From the NCBI RefSeq assembly GCF_016117655.1, contig NZ_CP064936.1:744001-808000 (forward strand): 64,000 nt of DNA, given 5' to 3'. The stretch's first letter is position 1. The number at the start of each line of letters is the position of its first letter. Origin of the DNA: Treponema peruense (GTDB lineage: Bacteria; Spirochaetota; Spirochaetia; Treponematales; Treponemataceae). Below the pieces are notes generated by a model, which saw nothing but the letters and a program-made list of their open reading frames with translations, ran no database searches and had not been told where the DNA came from. Made by a program: the position numbers and the translations under genes. This document shows, piece after piece, positions 56,398 to 64,000 of this stretch.

Positions 56398-57765
56398 ATG
56401 AAACTTAATAAAATTATATTTACAGCTGCCCTTGCTTGTGCAGCAGGATTTGCGGGTGCACAGACAGTAACCCTTAAGGGAAATGTAGACTACACAAATT
56501 ACGGTGTCATACAGACTTTTTCCAAAGCAGGCGATGCAGACATGAAGCACACAGACCCCGTAGCAGGACTTTCTGATGATGCAGAGACAGTAGTAGACCT
56601 TAACCTTAAGGCTGCAAATTTTGAATTCAACCTGGGAGTAAAACTCAACGAATCTGCAGGAGACGAAGGCGACAACGACTACACTGACTATACAGACGGT
56701 TACGACGGAACACCCTTCTATCAGGGAAACATGAAGATTGGTTTCTTTAACGACCAGCTCAATGTTTATACAGGAAAATTCGAAGACTTTAACGCAGGTT
56801 ATTTTGCAGAAGGTCCTGTATTCGGCGACCAGAATATCCGCTACTTTGCTTCAAGTGACATGGGTCAGTATTACACAGCACTTAACTTTACACCTTATGT
56901 CGTAAGCGGACTCAAAGTTCTTGTAGGTGTACCTATTCTTCCTGTAGGAGGAAACGGCGTGCAGAACACTGTTGGCGCAAACATGTGGAAAAATCTTTAC
57001 AAAAAGCTCAACGTTGCCGCAGGATACACAATCCCCGGAACAGAATTTTCTGTAACTGCCGGCTGGAGACCCGGAACATATTACACCGGTGTAAAAGCAT
57101 ACGACGCTTCTGAAGTTACAACAGGAGACGACGGTGCATTTACAAAGAGTGCATTTGGCGAAGCATTCCTTGCCTCAGAACTTAAGGGAATTACAGAAGG
57201 TCTTGACCTTATTTTTGCAGCAGACTTCCGCTACCGTGACGCAGAGTACACAAAGACAGATGCAACAACTGCAACTGCATTTACCTATGCCGGCGTATTC
57301 AGTGCAGGAGCCAATATTTCTATGATAGAGGCTCTTCCTCTCCAGGCTGAACTGCGCGTAATGTATGCAAACGACGACTACATCAAGGCAGACGAAAAAC
57401 TTCTTGGCGGTGAACTGGGAGTTTCAGGACAGCACAAGCTTGCCGGAACAAACTGGGCACTGGGCTTTACACTCAAGGGAAAGTATTCTGTTGACGCACG
57501 CGGAACTTCTTACGAAGACGGTGAAGTAAGCGACATTTACTTTGATGACTTTGACCTTGGCGATTTGAACTGTGCAGCATCTGTTGCAGCCGGAAAATCC
57601 GCAAATTACATAAGCGCCTATGCAAATCCGTATGTTCAGTACAATCTTTCAAACGGATACATCCGCATGGGAGTCGAAGCACAGTATTCGCAGATCAAAA
57701 ACGAAGACACATCAAACATGGCAATCAGTTACCGTGTTCCTGTTGGAATCTGCTTTAACTTCTAA
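56398..57765 (+). CDS. Outer-membrane beta-barrel protein (1)
   Basis: 455 aa with signal peptide ending GFAGA (cleavage near residue 21). The mature chain is a series of amphipathic strands with frequent Tyr and Phe and acidic loops (DEGDNDYTDYTDG), and it ends in GICFNF, the terminal aromatic typical of barrels inserted by BamA. Segments GNVDYTNYGVIQT and DQLNVYTGKFEDFNAGYF are shared with the paralogue at 58513. It is probably a sugar porin paired with the lipoprotein before it. Spacing is 46 bases; ribosome site GGAGG. Confidence 0.85.
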   Translation: MKLNKIIFTAALACAAGFAGAQTVTLKGNVDYTNYGVIQTFSKAGDADMKHTDPVAGLSDDAETVVDLNLKAANFEFNLGVKLNESAGDEGDNDYTDYTDGYDGTPFYQGNMKIGFFNDQLNVYTGKFEDFNAGYFAEGPVFGDQNIRYFASSDMGQYYTALNFTPYVVSGLKVLVGVPILPVGGNGVQNTVGANMWKNLYKKLNVAAGYTIPGTEFSVTAGWRPGTYYTGVKAYDASEVTTGDDGAFTKSAFGEAFLASELKGITEGLDLIFAADFRYRDAEYTKTDATTATAFTYAGVFSAGANISMIEALPLQAELRVMYANDDYIKADEKLLGGELGVSGQHKLAGTNWALGFTLKGKYSVDARGTSYEDGEVSDIYFDDFDLGDLNCAASVAAGKSANYISAYANPYVQYNLSNGYIRMGVEAQYSQIKNEDTSNMAISYRVPVGICFNF

Positions 57766-57784
57766 TCTTGCGGAGGCATGACCA

Positions 57785-58501
57785 ATGAAAATAATCAAAT
57801 TAATGGGAGCGGTTGCTGCAGCGGCACTTACTGTACTGTCTGTATCTTCCTGCGACCTTGAAGTAAGGGAAAAGCTTTCGCTGCCTTCTGCCGATCTCGG
57901 AGACATAGAAGTACCTTATGTCCGTACAGGAAGAATTATTACCGACTCAAAGGTTTCCTATGTAAAAGGAATAAATACAGATACTGGAGTTTCAATCAGT
58001 TATTACGTACAGGGTGGCTGTGCCAGCGACTGGGGAATGATTATCGTCACACAAAGCGGCAATATAGGCGGAACCTGTCTTCATTACAAGGAAAATTCCG
58101 TTTGGAAGGCAAATGCCTGGTATGGTGATGCAGCAGACACTTACGGAGAAGGTTATACAGCTACCGACTGGGCGGCATACAAAAATGCCGTAAACTCTGA
58201 CGAAGGAGCTTATGTAACAATAAACCTTGACTCTGAAAGCGACTGTATCTCCTGGTACCTTAACGGCAATCTGTATGTAACATACAACAGTGGCCGTACA
58301 GCAAAGGATGCAGCATTCCCCGATATGTCTGAATGGATTGACATCATGGTAAAAGAGATAAACATGAACGGCTTTACAATCAATCCTTCTGACTCTTGGG
58401 CAAATCAAGGCAATGCCTACAAGGTAATAAAGGATCTGTCTGTAAAAACAGCCATGACGGCAGAAGAAGCAAAGGCAGCTTACGAAGCCTATTCAAAATG
58501 A
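57785..58501 (+). CDS. Surface lipoprotein with LamG-like domain
   Basis: 238 aa. Lipobox LSVSSC with Cys at about residue 23. Residues ~45-215 look like a single concanavalin/LamG-type jelly roll (SISYYVQGGCASDWGMIIV, CISWYLNGNLYVTYNSG), similar to the extra domain of the secreted GH51 in the same locus, which supports sugar binding. Followed 11 bases on by barrel (2). Ribosome site GGAGG. Confidence 0.82.
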   Translation: MKIIKLMGAVAAAALTVLSVSSCDLEVREKLSLPSADLGDIEVPYVRTGRIITDSKVSYVKGINTDTGVSISYYVQGGCASDWGMIIVTQSGNIGGTCLHYKENSVWKANAWYGDAADTYGEGYTATDWAAYKNAVNSDEGAYVTINLDSESDCISWYLNGNLYVTYNSGRTAKDAAFPDMSEWIDIMVKEINMNGFTINPSDSWANQGNAYKVIKDLSVKTAMTAEEAKAAYEAYSK

Positions 58502-58512
58502 GGAGCAGAATG

Positions 58513-59913
58513 ATGAAAATAAGAAAAATTATCTTAGGTTCTGCAGCCTTGATTGCAGGAGCCGCTTTGGGAGCACAGAATCTGAACTTCCACGGCTACA
58601 TGGACTATACCAATTTTGCGGTTGGCCAGGAAATAAACAAACTGTCAAAAGACGGGGAGTGGGATGTTTCCGAAGCGTCTGCAGAATACGGTTCTTTCTA
58701 TAACGGACGTACCGAACTTAACGTAACCGGCGGCGTGGGACCCGTATCTTTTGCAACCGGTGTTCGCTTGGATTCATCTTTGGGCGAATGGTACAACCTT
58801 TACCGCGATGTATCTGCTTCAGGTTTGAATGAAACAATGTTCCACCAGGCAAATATCCGCGTAAGCATGCTGCAGGACCAGCTTGTGCTTCATGCAGGAA
58901 AGTTCGAAGAATGGAACTGCGGTTTTATTCTTAACGGATACCAGATGGGCGGTCAGCCTATTTCTGATCTTGCCATGCGCGACTATGGCCAGCACATGAC
59001 GGGTCTTGAGTGGATTCCCAACATGAGCATTGCAAACGGTGCCCTTGTTGGTTTAAGAATGTACGCAGGTCTTCCGCTTCTTCCGCCGGGACAGGACTAT
59101 GACTGGACAGAAGCAAACAAGTGGGAAAATCTCTGGAAAAAGACAAAGATTATGGCAGCCTACAAGTGGCTCAGGTACAATCTTCTTTTTACAGCCGGAT
59201 TCCACAACGAATATTATGCGGGAACAAACAATTCCTGGGCATACGAAAACAATTATAACGACATCTTCTACAGTGAAGCGTTCCTTCAGGCAGATCTTCC
59301 GACACTCGTTTCTGGAGTCAAACTTAATGCTTCGTACGATTTGAGATGGCGCAAAGCTGAATATGAAGTTCAGGATGCATCAGGTGATATTGCAGACTGG
59401 TCAGAGCCGGTTTTTGCACATTACGTGGGCATTTCAGGAAGAACAGAAGCAATTCCTGCATGGCCAATTACATTCGAAAACCGTTTCTTCTATGCAGACG
59501 ACCATTATCTTTCAATCAACGAAAAGGCTTTGATGGATGCAGTTGCTGTCGGCGTTTCACATGCCATTCCGGGAACTTCATACAAGATTGGTCTTAATGC
59601 AGTCGGAAAATATGCGCAGGATGCAAACGGAACTTCCTTTGGTACAACTGACGGTTACGCTCCTACAGACAGCGCACATGCAGGCGGACTTATGGACTTT
59701 CATACTGACTGGATGGACGGTCCTAACGTAACAACCACCGGCGCTGCAACACGCTACATTGGTGTTTACGCAAGTCCTTATTTCCAGAAGGATTTCAGCA
59801 ACGGCTTCTTCCAGATTGCGCTTGAAGTTCAGTACATGAATGTTTCAAACGACAATGTAGAGGCAAACGGAATCAATTACCGCGTTCCGTTCAAGTTCTG
59901 CTTCTGGTTCTAG
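58513..59913 (+). CDS. Outer-membrane beta-barrel protein (2)
   Basis: 466 aa from the Met at 58513, with AGGAGC 6 bases upstream; a Met at 58510 is also possible, while a longer frame to 58396 overlaps the lipoprotein gene and lacks a signal peptide at its start. Signal peptide ends AALGA. Paralogous to barrel (1): HGYMDYTNFAVGQ and DQLVLHAGKFEEWNCGF, and the same type of ending (FKFCFWF). Last gene of the operon; a perfect hairpin follows at once. Together the two lipoprotein/barrel pairs look like an uptake system for arabino-oligosaccharides. Confidence 0.84.
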   Translation: MKIRKIILGSAALIAGAALGAQNLNFHGYMDYTNFAVGQEINKLSKDGEWDVSEASAEYGSFYNGRTELNVTGGVGPVSFATGVRLDSSLGEWYNLYRDVSASGLNETMFHQANIRVSMLQDQLVLHAGKFEEWNCGFILNGYQMGGQPISDLAMRDYGQHMTGLEWIPNMSIANGALVGLRMYAGLPLLPPGQDYDWTEANKWENLWKKTKIMAAYKWLRYNLLFTAGFHNEYYAGTNNSWAYENNYNDIFYSEAFLQADLPTLVSGVKLNASYDLRWRKAEYEVQDASGDIADWSEPVFAHYVGISGRTEAIPAWPITFENRFFYADDHYLSINEKALMDAVAVGVSHAIPGTSYKIGLNAVGKYAQDANGTSFGTTDGYAPTDSAHAGGLMDFHTDWMDGPNVTTTGAATRYIGVYASPYFQKDFSNGFFQIALEVQYMNVSNDNVEANGINYRVPFKFCFWF

Positions 59914-59916
59914 TCG

Positions 59917-59986
59917 CACAAATGGCGTCCTGCCATTTGTGCTCTGAGAGTTTTTATCCGCGGTTTTAACCGCGGTAAAAACTCTC
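59917..59986 (+). terminator. Terminator hairpin plus long palindrome after the barrel operon
   Basis: 59917-59941: perfect 10-bp stem CACAAATGGC / GCCATTTGTG, just after the stop. 59946-59986: GAGAGTTTTTA, one bulged T, CCGCGGTT, loop TT, then the complement, about 19 bp in all. Confidence 0.7.
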
Positions 59987-60006
59987 AATCTTTTTCGGTA
60001 AGACTT

Positions 60007-60138
60007 GACGCGCCGTCCGTGGCGCTCGTTTACGGTTGCAAGTGCGCTTTTCACCTCGTGCCATTTTTGCTCTGAGAGTTTTCGTTAACAACTGACGCGC
60101 CGTCCTTGGCGCTCGTTTACGGTTGTAACTGCGCTTTT
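60007..60138. repeat. Direct repeat of ~45 bp in the gap before the superoxide reductase
   Basis: Copies at 60007-60051 and 60094-60138 begin GACGCGCCGTCC and share TGGCGCTCGTTTACGGTTG, with three mismatches seen. A degenerate CTGAGAGTTTT occurs before each. The rest of 59914-60349 holds no gene that I could support. Confidence 0.7.
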
Positions 60139-60349
60139 GCACTTCGTGTGATTTTTTCTTGCTAAGCGACTGTCTTTTTACGGTAACGCGCTGTCCGGCT
60201 TTTAACTGCGAACTTTCTAAAAGCAGCTTCTTACAAAATTACGTTCTTCTAAAAATATTTCTTGCAAAACAACCACCAAGGCCTTATATTTAAATTAACT
60301 TAAGTTTATAAGAGGGAGTATAAAAAATCCCTGTTCATGGAGGTGTGCT

Positions 60350-60730
60350 ATGGAAAAAGTTGTTTTTTATCGCTGTATTCATTGCGGTAATATTGTAGAA
60401 ATGGTTAATTCTTCCGGCGTCAATGTTGTATGCTGCGGGGAAAATATGACTGCCCTTGTTCCCAATACAACGGATGCCAGTACAGAAAAACATGTTCCCG
60501 TTGTAGAAGTAAAGGACGGTACTGTCAGTGTAAAAGTCGGTTCCGCCGAGCACCCCATGACAGAAGAACATTATATCCAGTGGATTTGCCTTGTTACAGA
60601 CAAAGGTGTCTACCGCCGCAACTTAAAGCCGCTTTCAAAACCTGAAGTTCAATTTGCACTTAAAGACGAAAAGCCACTCGAAGTTTACGCTTACTGCAAT
60701 CTTCACGGTTTGTGGAAAGCAGATTGCTGA
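60350..60730 (+). CDS. dfx: Desulfoferrodoxin-type superoxide reductase
   Basis: 126 aa, the two-iron class. N-terminal desulforedoxin domain has CIHCG (residues 9-13) and VCCGE (about 28-32), binding FeCys4. The catalytic iron site shows STEKHVP (Glu and His), EHPMTEEHYIQW (two His) and CNLHGLW (Cys and His), all present. It reduces superoxide to hydrogen peroxide without making oxygen, as in strict anaerobes; Treponema pallidum has a one-iron version without the N-terminal cysteines. Ribosome site GGAGG; the leader shares GAGGGAGTATAAAAAATCC with the 153-bp repeat at 47.6 kb. Confidence 0.95.
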   Translation: MEKVVFYRCIHCGNIVEMVNSSGVNVVCCGENMTALVPNTTDASTEKHVPVVEVKDGTVSVKVGSAEHPMTEEHYIQWICLVTDKGVYRRNLKPLSKPEVQFALKDEKPLEVYAYCNLHGLWKADC

Positions 60731-60746
60731 TAAAAAGAAAATGGTA

Positions 60747-60787
60747 AAAAAAAGCGGCTGTTCCCTTATCAGACAGCCGCTTTTTTT
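60747..60787. terminator. Strong intrinsic terminator after superoxide reductase
   Basis: GCGGCTGT / ACAGCCGC with seven A before and seven T after the stem. Confidence 0.88.
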
Positions 60788-60799
60788 AGTTTAATGGAG

Positions 60800-60901
60800 C
60801 CTTTAAAAATTGCAATTTTTAAAGGCAACTCTGAAAATGCGATGTTCTAAGTCGCGCTATTATAGCGAATTAGAACTCGCTGGGAATCTCTGGAGATTCC
60901 C
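60800..60901. other. Cluster of perfect palindromes
   Basis: 60800-60825 is a perfect 26-bp palindrome (CCTTTAAAAATTG and its complement). 60844-60876 is GTTCTAA / TTAGAAC enclosing CGCTAT-T-ATAGCG. 60882-60901 is GGGAATCTC-TG-GAGATTCCC. The last ends 5 bases before the stop of the transaldolase-family gene and could serve as its terminator. Confidence 0.85.
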
Positions 60902-60905
60902 TTAC

Positions 60906-61625
60906 TTATTTAAGAATGCTGAATCCCAGATCCTTGATGTCTTTTGCGAATGTAAGAACTGTGTTCTTTGAACCGGCCATTGGTGTTGTTCCCATTCCAG
61001 GAATCTTTGCAAGAACGCTGTTGGGTACAGTGATGATGTCACACTTGCATTCGTCTGCTTCTACCAGGTTGTAGAGTTCGCGTGTAGAAGCCCAGAGGCT
61101 CATTGTTCCCGGCTTTGAGCGGCAGATTTTTGAAGTCTTTTTCATAACAGGAATAGGATCAATTCCTGAGTCTGCAAGGCGTCCTGCAAATACAGAAACG
61201 ATGTTCTTTGTTCCGGCCTTGAAAGCGTGAACGGCTGCACGAACCTGTGCAATAGTGAAAATGGCAGTTACGTTAAGCTGGATTCCCTGCTCAGAAAGCT
61301 TTTTGATAAGCGGGGCAGTAGAAGTTCCGTCTGTAAGCATAATTGGAATCTTTACAAATACGTTCTTTCCGAGAGCGCTTATAACCTTTGCTTCCTTTTC
61401 CATTGTTTCAAAGTCATCACCAAAAACTTCAAAGCTAAGGGGAAGATCAGGAATTGCAGCGCAAACTTCCTTTGCAAAAGTAACATAGTCAGTAACTCCT
61501 GCTTTCTTCATAAGGCTTGGGTTTGTTGTAAATCCCGTTACATAGCCTTTCTTGTATTCTGCGATCATCGCATCCTTGTCTGCACCGTCTGCATAAACAG
61601 CAACCTTCAACTGTTTAAAAGTCAT
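60906..61625 (-). CDS. Transaldolase / fructose-6-phosphate aldolase family enzyme
   Basis: 239 aa, the short type. KGYVTGFTTNPSLMKKAGV at the start, FVKIPI with the Schiff-base Lys (about residue 92), LNVTAIFTIAQV, and SVFAGRLADSGID (about 143-155), all in family order. Cytoplasmic; either moves a three-carbon unit between sugar phosphates in the pentose pathway or cleaves fructose 6-phosphate. Fits use of arabinose carbon but is separated from the arabinan operons. Ribosome site GAGG. Confidence 0.88.
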   Translation of the reverse strand: MTFKQLKVAVYADGADKDAMIAEYKKGYVTGFTTNPSLMKKAGVTDYVTFAKEVCAAIPDLPLSFEVFGDDFETMEKEAKVISALGKNVFVKIPIMLTDGTSTAPLIKKLSEQGIQLNVTAIFTIAQVRAAVHAFKAGTKNIVSVFAGRLADSGIDPIPVMKKTSKICRSKPGTMSLWASTRELYNLVEADECKCDIITVPNSVLAKIPGMGTTPMAGSKNTVLTFAKDIKDLGFSILK

Positions 61626-61740
61626 TTTCTTTCACCTCGAAAAAATTGATATATACCTATTTTATCTGATTTTAATCAGATGTCAAGCCGTAAGATAAGT
61701 AACAAACTTAAGTTTTGAGTCTGCTGCTTTGTATTTTCCT

Positions 61741-62676
61741 CTAGCGCAGGATTTTGTTAAGAATCTTGTCTTTCTGCCGCCAGTTTTTGTCTACTTTTAC
61801 CTGAAGATCAATGTCTACCTTGTACGGGAAAATCTTGCGGCATTCTTTCATTGACGCCACGCGTATGTCTTTGATCATTGAAGCGCCTTTGCCTATGACA
61901 ATTCCTTTCTGGCTGTCACGTTCAACATAGATTGCGGCCCTTACTTTAAGAAGGTTTTCCTTTGCCATTTCCATGTGGTCAACGGTAACGTAAATTGCAT
62001 GCGGAATTTCTTCCTTGAGCCTGTTGATTGCGTTTCCACGTATAATTTCTGAAATCCTGAAGTCAACTTCCTGGTCAGTGTAAAATTCTTCGGGATAAAG
62101 ATGTGGTGCTTCGGGGGCCAGGTCGTAAAGGGCCTTGAGAACATCGTTTACATTTACATCATCTTTTGCACTTATTTCAATAACACGGTTCTTTGGAAAA
62201 TCTGGAAAAAAATCTTCTATAAATTCATGTGATTTTGCTGCATTAGACTTGGGATCTTCTGTTTTGTTTATTGCAATAACCAGTTTGTCAGAAAAAGGGG
62301 AAGCCATTTTTGCAATAAGCTGTTCTTCTTCACCGTGTTCTCGTGTTGAATCAAGAATGTAAAGAATAGCGTCACTGTCCTTTATCTGGTCAGAAGCAAT
62401 TTTTGTAAGCTTAAGGTTCAGCTTTTTGTCGCTTATGTGAAGTCCGGGTGTATCAATGAAGACAAGCTGACCCAAAGAAGTGTTTACTATTCCTTTGATT
62501 GCGTTTCTTGTTGTCTGCGGAATTTCTGAAACAATGCTTATTGTCTCACCGCTGGCCGTGTTCAGAAAAGTGGATTTTCCTGCAGACGGCCGCCCAATGA
62601 TAGAAACCATTGCTGTTTTGGGGCCTGCCTTCGGAATTTCGTAATCTTCGTTTTCTGTTGTGGTTAGTGTATCCAT
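61741..62676 (-). CDS. era: GTPase Era
   Basis: 311 aa from the Met at 62676; a Met at 62682 just upstream is possible. G1 GRPSAGKSTFLN at about 28-39, G2 TTRNAI, G3 DTPGLH, G4 NKTE (usually NK.D), then a KH domain with GIVIGKGASMIKDI. It binds 16S rRNA and helps assemble the 30S subunit. The Glu instead of Asp in G4 may relax guanine specificity. No operon partner in the window. Confidence 0.95.
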   Translation of the reverse strand: MDTLTTTENEDYEIPKAGPKTAMVSIIGRPSAGKSTFLNTASGETISIVSEIPQTTRNAIKGIVNTSLGQLVFIDTPGLHISDKKLNLKLTKIASDQIKDSDAILYILDSTREHGEEEQLIAKMASPFSDKLVIAINKTEDPKSNAAKSHEFIEDFFPDFPKNRVIEISAKDDVNVNDVLKALYDLAPEAPHLYPEEFYTDQEVDFRISEIIRGNAINRLKEEIPHAIYVTVDHMEMAKENLLKVRAAIYVERDSQKGIVIGKGASMIKDIRVASMKECRKIFPYKVDIDLQVKVDKNWRQKDKILNKILR

Positions 62677-62876
62677 GAACATATTATAGAACAAAAAGCC
62701 TCTGTTCTGCAATATTCTTGAGTTGGTGAGTTAAGCCGTTATTCCCCTTTATGTGTGCAGAATCTTAAAATAAACAAAAAGTATAACAAAATACTCTGAT
62801 TTTTTATAAAAAGGGCTTAAATTCCCTTGAATTTACGTATTTTGTATTTTTTCATGTAGAAGAAAAAAATACAATT

Positions 62877-62885
62877 TGCTATAAT
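62877..62885 (+). promoter_or_regulatory. Extended -10 promoter directly before glgX-like gene
   Basis: TGC (62877-62879) next to TATAAT (62880-62885); no good -35. The ATG at 62894 is only 8 bases further, so the mRNA would begin at or near the start codon. Confidence 0.6.
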
Positions 62886-62893
62886 CGCAAATT

Positions 62894-64000
62894 ATGGAAT
62901 TAATACAGACTTTACCCGGAAACCCTATGCCTCTAGGAGCTTCAGTCGTTAACGGGGGTGTTAATTTTGCAGTTTTCAGCAGAAATGCCACAAGAGTAAT
63001 TCTTGAGTTCTTTAAAAATTCAGAAGACTGTGAGCCATATGCCCAAATTGAATTTGACCCTGAGGTAAACAGAACCGGCGATGTATGGCATGTTTTTGTA
63101 CCCGGAATAAAACCTGGCGATCTTTATCTGTATCACGTTGACGGTCCTTTTGAACCTTCTGCCGGTCACCGCTTTAATGTAAAGCAGCTTCTTTTTGATC
63201 CCTATGCAAAGGCACTTACGCCTGTATCTTTGTTTCATAATCTTCCGCCGGTGTACAGAACGCCTGTAGACAAAACCGACGTTGAACTTGCAGAAAGCCA
63301 TTATCATTTTCAGTTCCCCAAGTGTGTTGTGGTCAACGATTCTGACTTTGACTGGCAGGGGGATAAGCCGCTTAATATTCCGCTTTCAGAAAGCATAATT
63401 TACGAAACACATGTAAAAGGTTTTACAGCCGGCAAAAACGCAAATGTTTCTAACCCTGGAACATACGCCGGTTTTATAGAAAAGATTCCTTATTTAAAGA
63501 GTCTGGGCATTACATCTGTTGAATTTCTTCCTATTTATGAGTTCGATGAGTACGAGAATACAAACGTTAATCCCCGTACCGGCGAACGCATGAAAAATTA
63601 CTGGGGTTACAGCACAATAGATTTTTTTGCACCCAAAGCAGGCTATTCCGCAGACAAGACACCGGGCGGTTGTGTACGCGAATTCAAAACACTTGTACGC
63701 GAAATGCACAAAGCAGGCCTTGAAGTTATTCTTGACGTTGTATTCAACCACACGGCAGAAGGCAATGAACATGGCATTACGCTCAACTTCCGCGGTTTTG
63801 AAAACAGCGTATACTATACCCTTGTAGGAAGCCATAAAGAATATTACATGAACTTCAGCGGCTGCGGAAACACAATGAACTGCAATCATCCTGTAGTAGA
63901 AGCATATATCCTTGACTGCTTAAGATACTGGGTTCTTCAGTATCATATTGACGGTTTTAGATTTGATCTTGCAAGTATACTCGGCCGCGGTCCTGACGGA
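62894..64000 (+). CDS. glgX: Glycogen debranching enzyme GlgX / isoamylase type (3' end outside window)
   Basis: 369 residues are visible and the frame is open to the end of the window. Residues 1-100 are the CBM48 domain (NPMPLGASVVNGGVNFAVFSR, DVWHVFVPGIKPGDLYLYHVDGP, HRFNVKQLLFDPYAKAL). The GH13 barrel follows with YETHVKGFT, NYWGYSTIDFFAPKAGYS, DVVFNHTAEGN (region I) and IDGFRFDLAS (region II, catalytic Asp next). It hydrolyses alpha-1,6 branches of glycogen in the cytoplasm. No ribosome site precedes the ATG. Confidence 0.93.
   Translation, partial: MELIQTLPGNPMPLGASVVNGGVNFAVFSRNATRVILEFFKNSEDCEPYAQIEFDPEVNRTGDVWHVFVPGIKPGDLYLYHVDGPFEPSAGHRFNVKQLLFDPYAKALTPVSLFHNLPPVYRTPVDKTDVELAESHYHFQFPKCVVVNDSDFDWQGDKPLNIPLSESIIYETHVKGFTAGKNANVSNPGTYAGFIEKIPYLKSLGITSVEFLPIYEFDEYENTNVNPRTGERMKNYWGYSTIDFFAPKAGYSADKTPGGCVREFKTLVREMHKAGLEVILDVVFNHTAEGNEHGITLNFRGFENSVYYTLVGSHKEYYMNFSGCGNTMNCNHPVVEAYILDCLRYWVLQYHIDGFRFDLASILGRGPDG

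Noticed and set aside
58396-58512. Longer start of barrel (2) inside the preceding lipoprotein gene
   Set aside because: The extension has no signal peptide, while the Met at 58513 has a ribosome site and a clear signal peptide.
1-64000. CRISPR array
   Set aside because: No regularly spaced short repeats with unique spacers and no cas gene were seen.

Overview
The window looks like a Treponema-type spirochaete chromosome, most likely a gut or rumen species. Supporting signs are many lipoproteins with lipoboxes, a DUF2259 exported protein, periplasm-facing TPR and PilZ proteins, a desulfoferrodoxin-type superoxide reductase of an anaerobe, and a large plant-arabinan locus. No 16S rRNA is present, so the genus is inferred from gene content.

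Region 1 (1-12.1 kb): tandem, related, very large exported proteins built of bacterial Ig-like repeats, followed by small lipoproteins and a broken EcoRI-type adenine methyltransferase with a G9 tract. The largest lipoprotein (2,469 aa when restored) is split by an IS256-family element.

Region 2 (about 12.1-30.7 kb): a visibly more A/T-rich, plasmid- or ICE-like segment. It has a leftward operon (hypothetical, PilZ, small membrane protein, possible DNA-binding protein). A rightward operon follows: ArdC-like, two unknowns, a DUF4406 fusion and a 1,876-aa polyvalent protein. A leftward partition operon (ParA, a 49-aa membrane protein, a VirB11-like protein with degenerate P-loop, unknown, ParB, lipoprotein, exported protein) ends the segment. 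Three 1,390-bp copies of one IS256-family element sit at 7.1, 17.9 and 25.0 kb. Copies 1 and 2 have perfect 9-bp target duplications; copy 3 has none and cuts a gene on each side, so DNA was probably lost or rearranged there. The segment ends near an odd 102-nt tRNA-like sequence.

Region 3 (31-46 kb): housekeeping and envelope genes: gpsA, ffh, a CBM48-like exported protein, a TPR membrane protein, a dolichol/phytol-kinase-like protein, DUF2259, a lamin-tail lipoprotein, a DTW-domain enzyme, thioredoxin, a chemoreceptor and a His-rich CobW-family GTPase.

Region 4 (46-60 kb): an arabinan/arabinoxylan locus. It holds L-arabinose isomerase, two cytoplasmic GH51 arabinofuranosidases, an ArsR-type regulator, a secreted GH51 enzyme, and a divergent operon of two alternating lipoprotein + outer-membrane beta-barrel pairs. 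The likely logic is: secreted GH51 releases arabinose or oligosaccharides, the surface lipoprotein/barrel pairs capture and import them, the intracellular GH51 enzymes finish the cleavage, and AraA feeds L-arabinose to pentose metabolism. Repeated TATCAAAA sites between the divergent genes are candidate operators.

Region 5 (60-64 kb): superoxide reductase, a transaldolase-family enzyme, era, and the start of a GlgX-type debranching enzyme with an apparently leaderless promoter. Several intergenic gaps (10.2, 47.6, 52.3, 59.9 and 60.8 kb) are filled with closely packed palindromes or tandem repeats.
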